A DNA stretch of 22,036 bases from CAYVUV01 sp964455095. Its GTDB lineage: Bacteria; Desulfobacterota; Binatia; HRBIN30; CADEER01. Shown here in pieces: positions 1-9,673 of this stretch (positions are counted from its first letter, which is position 1; every line of letters starts with the position of its first letter). Location: positions 1 to 22,036 of the forward strand of contig CAYVUV010000127.1 of NCBI GenBank assembly GCA_964455095.1, written 5' to 3'. The position numbers and the translations under genes are program-made. A model generated the notes under the pieces. That model was not told the origin of the DNA, did not search any database, and saw only the letters and a list, made by a program, of their open reading frames with translations.

Positions 1-1281
1 ACGGCCGTGCCGCCCACGGCGACGGCGACTCACACCCCGACGGGGACGGCGACGCACACGCACACCGCAACCGCGACCAATACCTCGTCTCCGACCGCGA
101 CGCCGACCGACACGGCGACACCGACCAACACGGCGACGCCGTCCAATACGCCGACACCGACCAATACGGCGACCGCCACGTTCACCCGCACGCGGACGCC
201 GACCGCGACCAGCACCCGTACGCCGACCGCGACGCCGACGGGCACGCCGACGCGCACGCCAACCAGAACGCCGACCATGACACCGACGTCGACCCCGTCG
301 CCCACCGCGACCAACTCGCCGATCATCGAGACCGTCGCTGGCAGCAGCGCCGCCATCGCCAACGGCGTCGGGCTCATTCCGTCCACCATCTCGGCGATCA
401 TCACCGGCCTGACCAATTCAGGTGGCGGCGCAGGGGCGGCCGGCGGTGGCAGTGGGGTGCCGTGTGCGACCGAGATGTGTGTGGCGGGCGCGGGCTTCTC
501 GATCACGACCACGCTGTCACTCAACAGTTGCGTGGTGACGACGCCGGATGGCTCGATAACGTACGACGCGAGTGTCGTGCTGACCGGCAACCAAGTTCTC
601 GGTTGCGCAGGCAAGATTCCGTTCGCGGGTACTGCGATGATCAACCTGACCGCTCTGCACAAGAACGGGACGGATCAGCTGCGGCTGACCAACGACACCA
701 ATGTGACGGGGTCGTATACGGCGACACTGGTGGCGGGCGGTCCGTGTGCCATTGGTGGCTTGGTCCACGTCACCAAGGTCGCCTTCCCCAGTCTCACCGG
801 CACGCTCGAGTCGACGCTGCCGGCCAACGCCGGCATGACGTCGCTGAACCTGACCGGAACCAATGTCGAGGTGACCATCAACAGCTACAGCGCCGATTGT
901 GTGCCGGACGACTACACGCTGAAGTTGAACGGCGATGCGCAAGGGGCGCAGAGCGCCGGCGGAGCCAGCATCTCGTTCGATGTGAACTTCGACGACTTCA
1001 TTTTCGATGCCCAGTACAACGGCACCGCGACACGAGCGGAGATCAGCGGTGCGATGAGCTCGGTGTGTTTTGGCGGCACCGCGCATCTCAGTACGCCGTC
1101 GGTTCCGCTCATTCTCACCGAGGGCGAGATCTGCCCCGATGACGGCGAGATCCTGGTTGAGGGCGTCGGCACGGTGATCTACACCGACGGTGCCGTCGAT
1201 ATCGACATCGGTTCCAACGGCTCGATTGAGATGCACTACGACTCGTGTCTGGCGATGGATCTGATCGCCTGCGTCGGGTGA
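1..1281 (+). CDS. Secreted Thr/Pro-rich modular exoprotein, 5' partial
   Basis: The frame is open at the left edge (it reads T-A-V-P-P from base 1), so the true start lies outside the window and the GTG at base 7 is probably internal. About 426 residues are visible. The first ~100 are a low-complexity linker of TPT/TAT repeats, a mucin-like spacer typical of secreted or surface proteins. It ends at SPTATNSPIIETVAG. A ~320-residue globular C-terminal part follows, with a Gly/Ala-rich hinge (GGGAGAAGGGSG), ten cysteines, and many alternating Thr/Val strands that suggest an all-beta fold. I do not recognise this domain. The next two genes begin with a signal peptide and a dockerin-like module, so the missing N-terminus may be the same; that is inference. 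The stop codon lies inside the palindrome GTGACGGCCGTCAC. The function is unknown; cell-surface or extracellular location is likely. Confidence 0.8.
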   Translation, partial: TAVPPTATATHTPTGTATHTHTATATNTSSPTATPTDTATPTNTATPSNTPTPTNTATATFTRTRTPTATSTRTPTATPTGTPTRTPTRTPTMTPTSTPSPTATNSPIIETVAGSSAAIANGVGLIPSTISAIITGLTNSGGGAGAAGGGSGVPCATEMCVAGAGFSITTTLSLNSCVVTTPDGSITYDASVVLTGNQVLGCAGKIPFAGTAMINLTALHKNGTDQLRLTNDTNVTGSYTATLVAGGPCAIGGLVHVTKVAFPSLTGTLESTLPANAGMTSLNLTGTNVEVTINSYSADCVPDDYTLKLNGDAQGAQSAGGASISFDVNFDDFIFDAQYNGTATRAEISGAMSSVCFGGTAHLSTPSVPLILTEGEICPDDGEILVEGVGTVIYTDGAVDIDIGSNGSIEMHYDSCLAMDLIACVG

Positions 1282-1291
1282 CGGCCGTCAC
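1278..1291. other. Palindrome spanning the stop codon of the first exoprotein gene
   Basis: GTGACGGCCGTCAC is a perfect 14-nt palindrome that contains the TGA stop (1279-1281). The flanking CGTC (1272-1275) and GACG (1292-1295) could extend the stem around a GG bulge. It could form a small 3'-end hairpin. No T-run follows, so an intrinsic terminator is unproven. Confidence 0.35.
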
Positions 1292-1344
1292 GACGTACTG
1301 TTCTGGATCTGGAGGGTCATACTTCGCTAAACGTCGGCCCCTGC

Positions 1345-1372
1345 TAGACACTTTCACTACACGGGATACCTT
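1345..1372 (+). promoter_or_regulatory. Weak sigma70-like promoter candidate for the second exoprotein
   Basis: TAGACA (1345-1350) is one base off the -35 consensus. TACCTT (1367-1372) lies 16 nt downstream as a poor -10 match (3 of 6). It sits about 40 nt before the chosen start at 1410. The match is weak and could be chance. Confidence 0.25.
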
Positions 1373-1409
1373 GGTCATGACGCGTCACGTCGAGAGCAGG
1401 GGTAAACGG

Positions 1410-3014
1410 ATGGTGAATGGAGTGCGAAGTCGGGTTCTGCGGTTGGTGCGGTCGTGCGGCGCTGGAGTCGCGGCGGGCGCGTTGATCGCCCTGGCATCAC
1501 CGGTCGCGGCGCAGCCGTGCACCGGCGACTGCAACGGAAGCCTCGTCGTGACGGTCGACGAGCTCATCACGTGCGTGAACATCGCCCTCGGCAAGGAGGC
1601 GCTCAGCCGCTGTGAGTCGTGCGATGCCGGGGGCGACGGCGTCGGGATCGACGATCTCGTCGCCGCGGTCGATCGCTCGTTGAACCAGTGCCCGCTGCCG
1701 CTCCCGACCGGGACCAACACCCGCGTCCCCGCCAGCGCGACCCCGACGCCGACAGAGACGCTGGCGCCGACGGAGACCCCGACGCTGGCGGTGGAGACCG
1801 CGACCGAGACGCCGACCGCGACCGCTGCCGCTACGGGCACCGGCACGCTCGCTACCGAGACCCCCGCCCCGCCAACCTCGACCGCGACCACGGCGGCGGC
1901 GGCGACGGCGACGCCGACGGTAACCGCAACCGCCACCGGCACACCCGCCACCGAGACACCGGTGCCGCCGACATCGACCGCCACAGCGACGGTGCCGACT
2001 GCGACGGCGACGGCGACGGCGACCGAGCCGACCGCGACGGCGACGGAGACGCACACCACGATGGCCACCGACACCGGGACACCCGCCACCGAGACCCCGA
2101 TTCCGCCGTCGCCGACGCTGACCGAGACCGTGCCGCCCGTGACGGAGACGCCCATTCCGACCGCAACCGACACCGGCACCGCTGCCACCGAGACGCCGGT
2201 GCCGGCCACCTCGACCGCGACGGCAACGATTGCAGCCGCGACCGCGACCGTGCCGCCGACGGCCACCGTGACAGCGACGCCCGCCCCGCCCACGCCGACT
2301 GCGACCAGGACGCCGACCGGACCGACCGCCACGCCTTCACAGACTGCCACGGTGACGCCGACTCGCGTGCTGCCCGACCTCGAGTTCTCGGGCCTCACGG
2401 TCGTTGCCCCGACTCCGACCGGCGGTTGTACCAATGCCCCGGGCGAGACCCCGGAGAAGCAGTTGCGCGCCTGCGCGACCAATGTCGGGAATGCGCCCAG
2501 CGGGGCGTTCACCATCTTCGTCAACGGCACGGCCATGCGGGTCGACATGAATGTCGCCCCGACGGAAGATGTCTGTCGCCTGTTTCCGTTTACTTCCGGA
2601 AATGTCGCGGTGGTGATCGACTCCGGCATGGAGGTCGAGGAGCTCAACGAGAGCAACAACGTCGGCGCCGCATTCGTTCCGGCGCTGACGCCGCCGCCGA
2701 CGTGCGCCGCCACGGCCACGGTCACGCCGACGCGATCGGCCACCGCGGTTCCCACCGCGACTGCCACCGCTGCGCCCACCGAGACGGCGACTGTCGAGCC
2801 GACGGACACGCCGGCGCCGACGGAAACCGAAGTGTTCACCGCGACGGCCACCGCCACGCCGACCGAGACCGCGTCTGCCACTGCGACGGAGACGCCGTCT
2901 GAGACGCCAACGGAGACGCCGACCGAGACGCCGACCGACACCCCATCGCCCACGGCCACCGACGACTCGCCGATCGTCGAGGCGGCGGTCGGAGCGGGGG
3001 CTTCGGCGGGCTGA
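1410..3014 (+). CDS. Secreted protein: dockerin-like, Thr/Pro linker, CARDB-like domain
   Basis: The ATG at 1410 is chosen because AGGGG lies about 7 nt upstream and it opens directly into a signal peptide (residues 1-35, ending PVAAQ). ATG 1377 is an alternative. Residues 36-95 hold two EF-hand-like, dockerin-type half repeats (DCNGSLVVTVDELI and GGDGVGIDDLVAAV) with paired cysteines. Residues 96-321 are a Thr/Pro/Ala/Glu-rich linker. Residues 322-422 resemble a CARDB-type Ig-like adhesion domain, ending in the family-typical E-E-L-N-E-S-N-N. A second Thr/Pro linker (about 430-520) follows, and the protein ends after DDSPIVEAAVGAGASAG. That junction matches SPIIETVAG in the upstream gene, where a ~300-residue domain follows. 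Here the stop codon falls at the first bases of a palindromic repeat, so the C-terminal domain appears to be missing. The likely role is a surface or extracellular binding protein; the ligand is unknown. Confidence 0.75.
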   Translation: MVNGVRSRVLRLVRSCGAGVAAGALIALASPVAAQPCTGDCNGSLVVTVDELITCVNIALGKEALSRCESCDAGGDGVGIDDLVAAVDRSLNQCPLPLPTGTNTRVPASATPTPTETLAPTETPTLAVETATETPTATAAATGTGTLATETPAPPTSTATTAAAATATPTVTATATGTPATETPVPPTSTATATVPTATATATATEPTATATETHTTMATDTGTPATETPIPPSPTLTETVPPVTETPIPTATDTGTAATETPVPATSTATATIAAATATVPPTATVTATPAPPTPTATRTPTGPTATPSQTATVTPTRVLPDLEFSGLTVVAPTPTGGCTNAPGETPEKQLRACATNVGNAPSGAFTIFVNGTAMRVDMNVAPTEDVCRLFPFTSGNVAVVIDSGMEVEELNESNNVGAAFVPALTPPPTCAATATVTPTRSATAVPTATATAAPTETATVEPTDTPAPTETEVFTATATATPTETASATATETPSETPTETPTETPTDTPSPTATDDSPIVEAAVGAGASAG

Positions 3015-3197
3015 GCCGGCCTTCCCACAATTCGCGATAGAAGCTCCTCTCCCTCCGGAAGAGGTAAGGTGAGGGGATGAAATGATGGCTTCGACAGACT
3101 ATTGGTGAAAGAGTTTGTTCGATCCCCTCACCTGGCCTCTCCCGGAGGGAGAGGAACCAGAAGGACCCCACCAATTGGTGGGCAAAGCCGGCTCAGC
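3010..3197. repeat. 188-bp palindromic MITE/REPIN-like element (element A)
   Basis: The termini are a perfect 11-bp inverted repeat, GCTGAGCCGGC (3010-3020) and GCCGGCTCAGC (3187-3197). Similarity continues inward (CTTCCCACAATT against the reverse complement of AATTGGTGGGCAAAG). Inside lies a second, longer pair of arms at 3044-3077 and 3123-3156, about 34 nt with three or four mismatches. Each of these arms is itself a small hairpin (CCTCTCCCTCCGGAAGAGG) followed by AGGTGAGGGGA. The central ~45 nt are unpaired. There is no ORF and no clear target-site duplication. The left terminus carries the TGA stop of the upstream gene. Confidence 0.75.
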
Positions 3198-3336
3198 TAC
3201 TTCTTTGAGTAGCCCGAGTGACGCCTGTCCGCCATCGCCGTGATCTCACACAGTCCGAGCAACGCGGACACTACCTCTGGCTGATTCGCTGGGCTGTGTG
3301 TGATACTCGCCTCAACGCTGACATGAAGGAGGGCGC
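3015..3336. other. Intergenic region between second and third exoprotein genes
   Basis: Most of this stretch is element A. The remaining ~139 nt before the next start hold an imperfect long-range inverted repeat, ATCTCACACAG (3243-3253) against CTGTGTGTGAT (3294-3304), 10 of 11 paired. They also hold a possible -10-like GATACT at 3302-3307 with no good -35. A strong Shine-Dalgarno run, AAGGAGGG (3326-3333), precedes the next gene. Confidence 0.5.
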
Positions 3337-5052
3337 GTGGTGGCGAATCGAGTATCGAGCGGGCTCCATCGGTTCATGAAATCATGCGGCGCGATGGCGG
3401 CGGTTCTCTGCGTCGCCTGGGCCGCGGCGTCGCCGGTCCGGGCACAGCCGTGTACTGGCGACTGCACCGGCGACCGCCGCGTCACGGTCGACGAGCTCAT
3501 TGCCTGCGTCAACATCGCGCTCGATGGACAGCCGCTGTCGCGGTGCCCACAATGCAATGCCGGCAGCGACGACGATGTCGACATCGATGACCTGGTGGCG
3601 GCAGTGCACCGCTCGTTGAATCAGTGCCCGCCGCTACACACCGCTACGGCCACGGCGACCGAGGCTCCCACGGCCACCTTCACCGAAACGCCCACGGCGA
3701 CAGAGACGCCCACGGCGACAGCGACCGAGACTCCCACGGCCACGTTCACCGAAACGCCGACGGAGACAGAAACGGCCACGGCGACGGCGACGGAGACGCC
3801 GGTTCCGCCGGACCATCCCAGTTGCGGCGACGGGTTTTTCAGCGCGAGCATCGGCGAGGAGTGCGACGACCGCAATACTCTCGGCGGTGACGGATGTGCG
3901 GCCAACTGCACCCTGGAGACGCGGCGCGTGGCCAACCTGGACCCGGCGCAGTCGATCGCGGTCGTGCAGACGGGATCGTTCCCGGTCACCATCAATCTGA
4001 TAGGTTCACAGGGTTTCGTCACCGGCAAGCCGCGCAGCACGGAGGTCACCGATCCTGAGGGCGCGGTAATCGCGAAGCCGGGTGAGATGCCCGTCATCAT
4101 GAAATCCGCCGACCTCAAGTTCGATCCGATCATCGTGACCGGCCTGGTGTGCGCCTGCGTGCGCGGTATTCCGGTCGACGACCTGTTCGGACCCGACAAC
4201 TCCGCGTCCGGTGTCATCGGCTGCGGCCCGGATGGGTTGAGCGACATCGGCTACAAGTTGGCGCAGGATCACAACGTCACGCCGGGCAGCCCTGGCAATG
4301 GCGTTGCTGTTGTTCCGGCGTTGCAGCTGCCCAACGATCCGGAATGCGACGACGTCTTCGCGTTTCCCCGTGGCGTTTCATCCGTATCCTGCCTCGAAGG
4401 AATCGGGCCTGGGTGCAGCAGGCCGAACTACATTCATACCGGCGTCTGCGGCAGCCCGCGCAACCTCCTTCTGTTCGGTGGGCAGGTGCCGCGTGGCTCG
4501 GCGCTGATCTACAACCGCACCGCCATCGGTCTGTTGCAGGACGGCGGGGTCTGTCGGGAGCGCCGCTTCCCGAACGGAACCTGCCGGTTCCCGGATTACG
4601 GTCCGGACTGCCAACCGTGCACGAATGACGACGCCGACCTCGGCAATACCGAGAACCTGCCGACCACTACAGGGGTTGCCAGTGCGGCGGTGTTCGATGC
4701 CACCGATCAGCCCGGACTCACGTTCGATATCGGATCGCAGGCTGCGTGTACCGAGAGCAGTCAGTGTCAGCCTGCTGAGTCCTGTGCGCGGACGTGCGAG
4801 GAATCGGGTCTTCCGTGCCGGACCCAGAGCGACTGCAACGATGGCGAAGCGTGCCTGTCGGCGCGCTGTGAGTTGCTCTGCGGTGGGTCGCGCTGCATCG
4901 TCTCGGCACAAGGATCGCCCTTCGATTGCGATGCGCTCCTCGCCAACCCGACCGGCGGTCTGTCGGGCGCGACGCTCGCCACGGCCTTCCCATTCCTGGA
5001 TGCGCGTACCGTCGGCGACAATGTGACGACGATGGTCTTCGTTTTCGAGTAG
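3337..5052 (+). CDS. Secreted dockerin-like / DUF4215-like cysteine-rich exoprotein
   Basis: AAGGAGGG lies just upstream of two tandem GTG codons (3337 and 3340), either of which could be the start; 3337 gives 571 aa. Residues 1-36 are a signal peptide ending SPVRAQ. Residues 38-97 are a dockerin-like double EF-hand module nearly identical in pattern to the previous gene (DRRVTVDELIACVNIAL and DVDIDDLVAAVHRSLNQCP). A short Thr/Pro linker follows (about 98-160). Residues 163-194 form a Myxococcus-type cysteine-rich repeat of the DUF4215 kind (CGDGFF...EECDDRN...GDGCAANC). I do not recognise residues 195-470. Residues 470-520 are a dense cysteine cluster (CTESSQC, CRTQSDCNDGEAC). The shared N-terminus with the neighbour indicates duplication of the 5' module. 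It is presumably secreted or surface-attached; its ligand is unknown. It converges on the transporter block with only 15 nt between stop codons. Confidence 0.82.
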   Translation: MVANRVSSGLHRFMKSCGAMAAVLCVAWAAASPVRAQPCTGDCTGDRRVTVDELIACVNIALDGQPLSRCPQCNAGSDDDVDIDDLVAAVHRSLNQCPPLHTATATATEAPTATFTETPTATETPTATATETPTATFTETPTETETATATATETPVPPDHPSCGDGFFSASIGEECDDRNTLGGDGCAANCTLETRRVANLDPAQSIAVVQTGSFPVTINLIGSQGFVTGKPRSTEVTDPEGAVIAKPGEMPVIMKSADLKFDPIIVTGLVCACVRGIPVDDLFGPDNSASGVIGCGPDGLSDIGYKLAQDHNVTPGSPGNGVAVVPALQLPNDPECDDVFAFPRGVSSVSCLEGIGPGCSRPNYIHTGVCGSPRNLLLFGGQVPRGSALIYNRTAIGLLQDGGVCRERRFPNGTCRFPDYGPDCQPCTNDDADLGNTENLPTTTGVASAAVFDATDQPGLTFDIGSQAACTESSQCQPAESCARTCEESGLPCRTQSDCNDGEACLSARCELLCGGSRCIVSAQGSPFDCDALLANPTGGLSGATLATAFPFLDARTVGDNVTTMVFVFE

Positions 5053-5067
5053 CCAGGTTGTCGCGCT

Positions 5068-5988
5068 TCACTCTTCGTACGGTTGCCCGAGCGCGGCCGG
5101 TGCCTGCGCGCGGCCGACGTAGCCGGAGAGCACGAGCAGTGTGAGCACGTAGGGCAGGATCAGGAAGAACTGGTACGGCACCGCCAGGCCGAGGGCCTGG
5201 AAGTGGAACTGCAGCGCGGTGAACAGGCCGAAGAGCAGCGCCGACACGACAATGCCCCACGGCGACCAGCGACCGACGATGACGATGGCGAGAGCGATGA
5301 AGCCGCGCCCGGCCGACATGCCTTCGACGAAGGTGCGCGCATACGCCAGCGCCAGATAGGCCCCGCCGGCGGCGGCCAGCGCGCCGCAGATGACCAGCGC
5401 CGCGGCGCGTGTGCGCCGCACCGCGACGCCCTGCGTCTCCGCCGCGCGCGGGTTCTCGCCGACCATGCGCAGGCGGAGGCCGGGCAGCGTGCGCCCGAGG
5501 GCGAAGGCCGCCAGCGGCACGAGCGCGAAGGCGGCGTAACCGAGCAGCGTCTGGTTGAACAGCGACGCGCCCAGCACCGGCAGGGCGTGCAGCAGCGGGA
5601 TCGGCACCGCCGCGGTACCGGGGATGGTGAGCGCCGTGCCGGTGACGCCGAAGGCGGCGCGGTAGGCGACGCCGGTGAGGCCGACGGCGAGCAGGTTCAG
5701 CGCCGTGCCGGCGACGACCTGGTTGGCGTCGCGCACGACGACGAAGAAGGCGAACCCGGCCCCGAGCACGGCGCCGCTGAGCAGCGCCGCGGCGACGCCG
5801 ATGCCGGGCGAGCCGGAGAAGTACGCCCCCGCCATCGCCGCAAAGGCGCCGGCCAGCAGCAGGCCTTCGAGGCCGATGTTGATGACGCCGGCGCGCTCGG
5901 CGATGAGCTCGCCCAGCGCGGCGAGCAGCAGCGGAACGGCCATGATGACCGTCGACGTCGCGAGCGCGGTGAGGAGGGAGTGTTCCAT
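5068..5988 (-). CDS. BMP-type (nucleoside) ABC transporter permease, YufQ/NupQ-like
   Basis: This 306-aa very hydrophobic protein belongs to the BPD_transp_2 permease family that serves basic-membrane-protein (BMP) transporters. The family-typical N-I-G-L-E-G-L-L-L-A-G motif lies near residue 40, and M-V-G-E-N-P-R-A-A-E-T lies in the cytoplasmic coupling loop. About eight to ten membrane segments are apparent. The start is ATG at 5988 with no strong ribosome-binding site. It is the second permease of the transporter, paired with the gene at 6157-7170; together they would form the inner-membrane channel energised by the double ATPase at 7167-8681. In this operon most junctions overlap, but this gene is separated from its partner by 168 nt filled mainly with a palindromic repeat. 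Substrate (purine or other nucleosides) is inferred from the family. Confidence 0.88.
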   Translation of the reverse strand: MEHSLLTALATSTVIMAVPLLLAALGELIAERAGVINIGLEGLLLAGAFAAMAGAYFSGSPGIGVAAALLSGAVLGAGFAFFVVVRDANQVVAGTALNLLAVGLTGVAYRAAFGVTGTALTIPGTAAVPIPLLHALPVLGASLFNQTLLGYAAFALVPLAAFALGRTLPGLRLRMVGENPRAAETQGVAVRRTRAAALVICGALAAAGGAYLALAYARTFVEGMSAGRGFIALAIVIVGRWSPWGIVVSALLFGLFTALQFHFQALGLAVPYQFFLILPYVLTLLVLSGYVGRAQAPAALGQPYEE

Positions 5989-6024
5989 GGCGTCAGGACT
6001 GCGTGCGGAGACCTTCTGGTCCGG

Positions 6025-6120
6025 TCCCCCTCCTTTCCAAGGAGGGGTTAGGGGAGGTAGTCGTTTGAAGGGTGGGCAGGATCAACCTTCCCCTAACCCC
6101 CTCCTTGGAAAGGAGGGGGT
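6025..6120. repeat. Palindromic repeat between the two BMP permease genes (element B)
   Basis: The arms 6026-6057 and 6086-6119 are inverted copies of a 32-34 nt unit, differing by one insertion and about one mismatch. Each arm is a hairpin (CCTCCTTTCCAAGGAGG) plus the tail GGTTAGGGGA. The loop is ~28 nt. The 8-bp direct repeat TGCGGAGA occurs on both sides (6004-6011 and 6123-6130), which might be a target duplication or chance. The architecture matches elements A and C, although the sequence differs. Confidence 0.75.
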
Positions 6121-6156
6121 ACTGCGGAGATGGTTCCTTCGGCCGGTGGCGAATCA

Positions 6157-7166
6157 TCATCGCGGCAACCGTCGCGGTTCGGCCGCCAGCAGGCTGAAGA
6201 TGACGGCGGCCTGGATGACGGAGACGAGGACCGAGGAGACGCCGGCCGTGCGCTGCATGGAGCTCGAGCCCGCTTCGAGGGCGCCGAAGAGCACCGCGGC
6301 GGCGGCGACACCGGCCGGGTGCAGGCGGCCGAGCAGGGCGACGGCGATGGCGGTGAAGCCGTAGCCGGGCGAGAACTTCTCGTACAGGCGGAAGGTCACG
6401 GCGCTGACCTCGATGCCGCCGGCCAGGCCGGCGAGGGCGCCGCTCAGCATGAAAGTCACCAGCGCGCAGCGCTCGACGCGGATGCCGGCCAGACGGGCGG
6501 CCTCCGGGTTCAAACCGACGGCGCGCATTTCGTAGCCGAGCACGGTGCGAAACAGCAGCACGTAGCTCGCCGCCGCGACGGCGATGGCGATGAGCAGGCC
6601 GGCGTGGACCCGAAATGACCCCAGCACGCGCGGCAGGCGCAGCGCCGCGGCGACGGCATCGGTCTGCGGATAGTTGCCGGCCGCTTCCATCAGCGGGCCG
6701 TGCACGAGGTAGCTGACCAGGCCGAGGGCGATGAAGTTGAGCATGATCGTGCCGATCACCTCGTTGACCCGGCGGCGCACCTTGAGCAGCGCGGCGATGC
6801 CGGCCCAGGCGGCGCCGGCGGCCGTCGCCGCGAGCAGGGCCAGCGGCAGTCCGCACCACGCCGGCAGCGCCGCCAGAGAGGTGCCGAGCCATGCCATGGC
6901 GACCGCGCCGGCGAGCAGCTGCCCTTCGCCGCCGATGTTCCAGATGCCGGCGCGGAAGGCGATCGCTACGGCGATGCCGACCAGCAGCAGGGGACAGGTC
7001 TTCACCGCCACCTCCGACCACCCGTCGGCGCTGCCGAAGGCGCCGTCGAGCAGCGCCGCGAACGCCAGCGCCGGATTGCCGCCGGCCAGCGCGATGACGG
7101 CGGCGCTGACGGCCAGGGCCACCGCTAGCGCGAGCAGCGATGGCAGCGCGCGCGCGACGAGCGCCT

Positions 7167-7170
<4 letters not shown>
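6157..7170 (-). CDS. BMP-type (nucleoside) ABC transporter permease, YufP/NupP-like
   Basis: This is a 337-aa integral membrane protein of the BPD_transp_2 permease family. It shows the hallmark N-I-G-G-E-G-Q-L-L-A-G-A motif near residue 75, V-N-E-V-I-G-T-I-M-L-N-F just after residue 130, and an A-V-G-L-N-P-E-A-A coupling helix. Length and motifs fit the longer permease of BMP transporters. The ATG at 7170 overlaps the stop of the upstream ATPase gene in an ATGA arrangement, which supports both the start and translational coupling. Two consecutive TGA codons end the frame. With the permease at 5068-5988 it should form the heterodimeric channel for the substrate captured by the lipoprotein at 8686-9663. 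Confidence 0.9.
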
Positions 7171-8681
<1,511 letters not shown>

Positions 8682-8685
8682 GCGC

Positions 8686-9663
8686 TCAGAACTCGGCGGC
8701 CGGCACGGTGAGTGTGCCGGCGAGAATCTGTTGCCGCGCCGCTTCGACGCGCGCCGTGACGTCGGCCGGAATGCGCCCTGCGAGCTTCGGGTTGATCGCC
8801 AGCGATACGACGCCGTCGCGCATGCCGAGCTTCTCGATCTGCGCGACGAACGTGCCGCCTTTGACCTGCTCGGCGACGGTGACGAAGGCGCGCGGGATGT
8901 CGAGCACGGCGCTGGCCAGCACGGCGTCGGGCGCGATGTCGTTCTGGTTCTTGTTGGCGCCGAACACCAGCACCTTGCGCTCCTGCGCCGCCTGGAAGAC
9001 GCCCAGCCCGGCGGCGTCGGCGTTGTGGAACAGGAAGTCGGCACCCTGCTGCACCAACGCCAGCGCGGCTTCCTTGGCGGCGCCGACGTCTTCCCAGTTG
9101 CCGATGTAGCTGGTGACGACGCTGAACCCCGGCGCCACCGCTTGGGCGCCGCCCTCGAAGGCGATGATCGTGCTCTTCACCGACGGAATGGCGAGCCCGC
9201 CGACGGCGCCGGCCTTGCCAGTCTTCGACAGCGACGCGGCGAGCATGCCCTCGAGGTAGGCCGCCTCCTCGAGCATGAAGCGCAGCGGTGCGACGTTGGG
9301 CCGCACGGTGTTCCCCGAAGTGGTGATGAAGACGGTCTTGGGAAAGTCGGGCGCCACCGCCGCCGCGGCTTCTTGAAACTCGAAGCCGTGTCCGAAGACG
9401 AGCTGATAGCCGCGCCGCGCGAAGTCGCGGAACCCCTCTTCGAACTCGGCTGGCGTCTTGGTCTCGATCTGCGCCACCTCGGCGCCGAGCTTGTCGCGGA
9501 TCGCCATCAGCCCTTCGTAGGCGAGCGCGTTCCAGCCCGCGTCGCTGACCGGGCCGGGGCTGAGCAGGGCGACCTTGAAGGCGCCGTCCTTCGGCGCGCC
9601 TTCGGGGGAAGAGGTGCAGGCGGCGAGCACGGCGAGCAGCAGCAGCGGGCACAGTCTCGACAT
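8686..9663 (-). CDS. bmpA: BMP family (PnrA/Med-like) substrate-binding lipoprotein
   Basis: This 325-aa protein has a lipoprotein signal peptide with the lipobox A-V-L-A-A-C and Cys16 as the lipid-attachment residue, so it should be membrane-tethered in the periplasm. The mature part matches the basic membrane protein / PnrA family: V-A-L-L-S-P-G-P-V-S-D-A-G-W-N near the N-terminus, F-G-H-G-F-E-F after residue 85, F-I-T-T-S-G-N, and a F-H-N-A-D-A-A-G-L-G stretch in the second lobe. Characterised relatives bind purine nucleosides; the substrate here is inferred from the family. It starts 10 nt after the stop of the metal-transporter permease gene, so the two transporters are probably cotranscribed. 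Confidence 0.92.
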   Translation of the reverse strand: MSRLCPLLLLAVLAACTSSPEGAPKDGAFKVALLSPGPVSDAGWNALAYEGLMAIRDKLGAEVAQIETKTPAEFEEGFRDFARRGYQLVFGHGFEFQEAAAAVAPDFPKTVFITTSGNTVRPNVAPLRFMLEEAAYLEGMLAASLSKTGKAGAVGGLAIPSVKSTIIAFEGGAQAVAPGFSVVTSYIGNWEDVGAAKEAALALVQQGADFLFHNADAAGLGVFQAAQERKVLVFGANKNQNDIAPDAVLASAVLDIPRAFVTVAEQVKGGTFVAQIEKLGMRDGVVSLAINPKLAGRIPADVTARVEAARQQILAGTLTVPAAEF

Positions 9664-9673
9664 GCGGCGGACT

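Noticed and set aside
1..350. Regular short repeats that could suggest a CRISPR array or satellite
   Set aside because: They are in-frame Thr/Pro codon repeats of 6-12 nt with no unique spacers of constant length and no cas genes.
1385..3028. A 547-residue open frame on the minus strand over the Thr/Pro-rich gene (V-G-V/V-A-V repeats)
   Set aside because: It is the mirror image of the ACC-CCG-ACG codon repeats; the plus-strand frame has a signal peptide, recognised domains and a ribosome-binding site.
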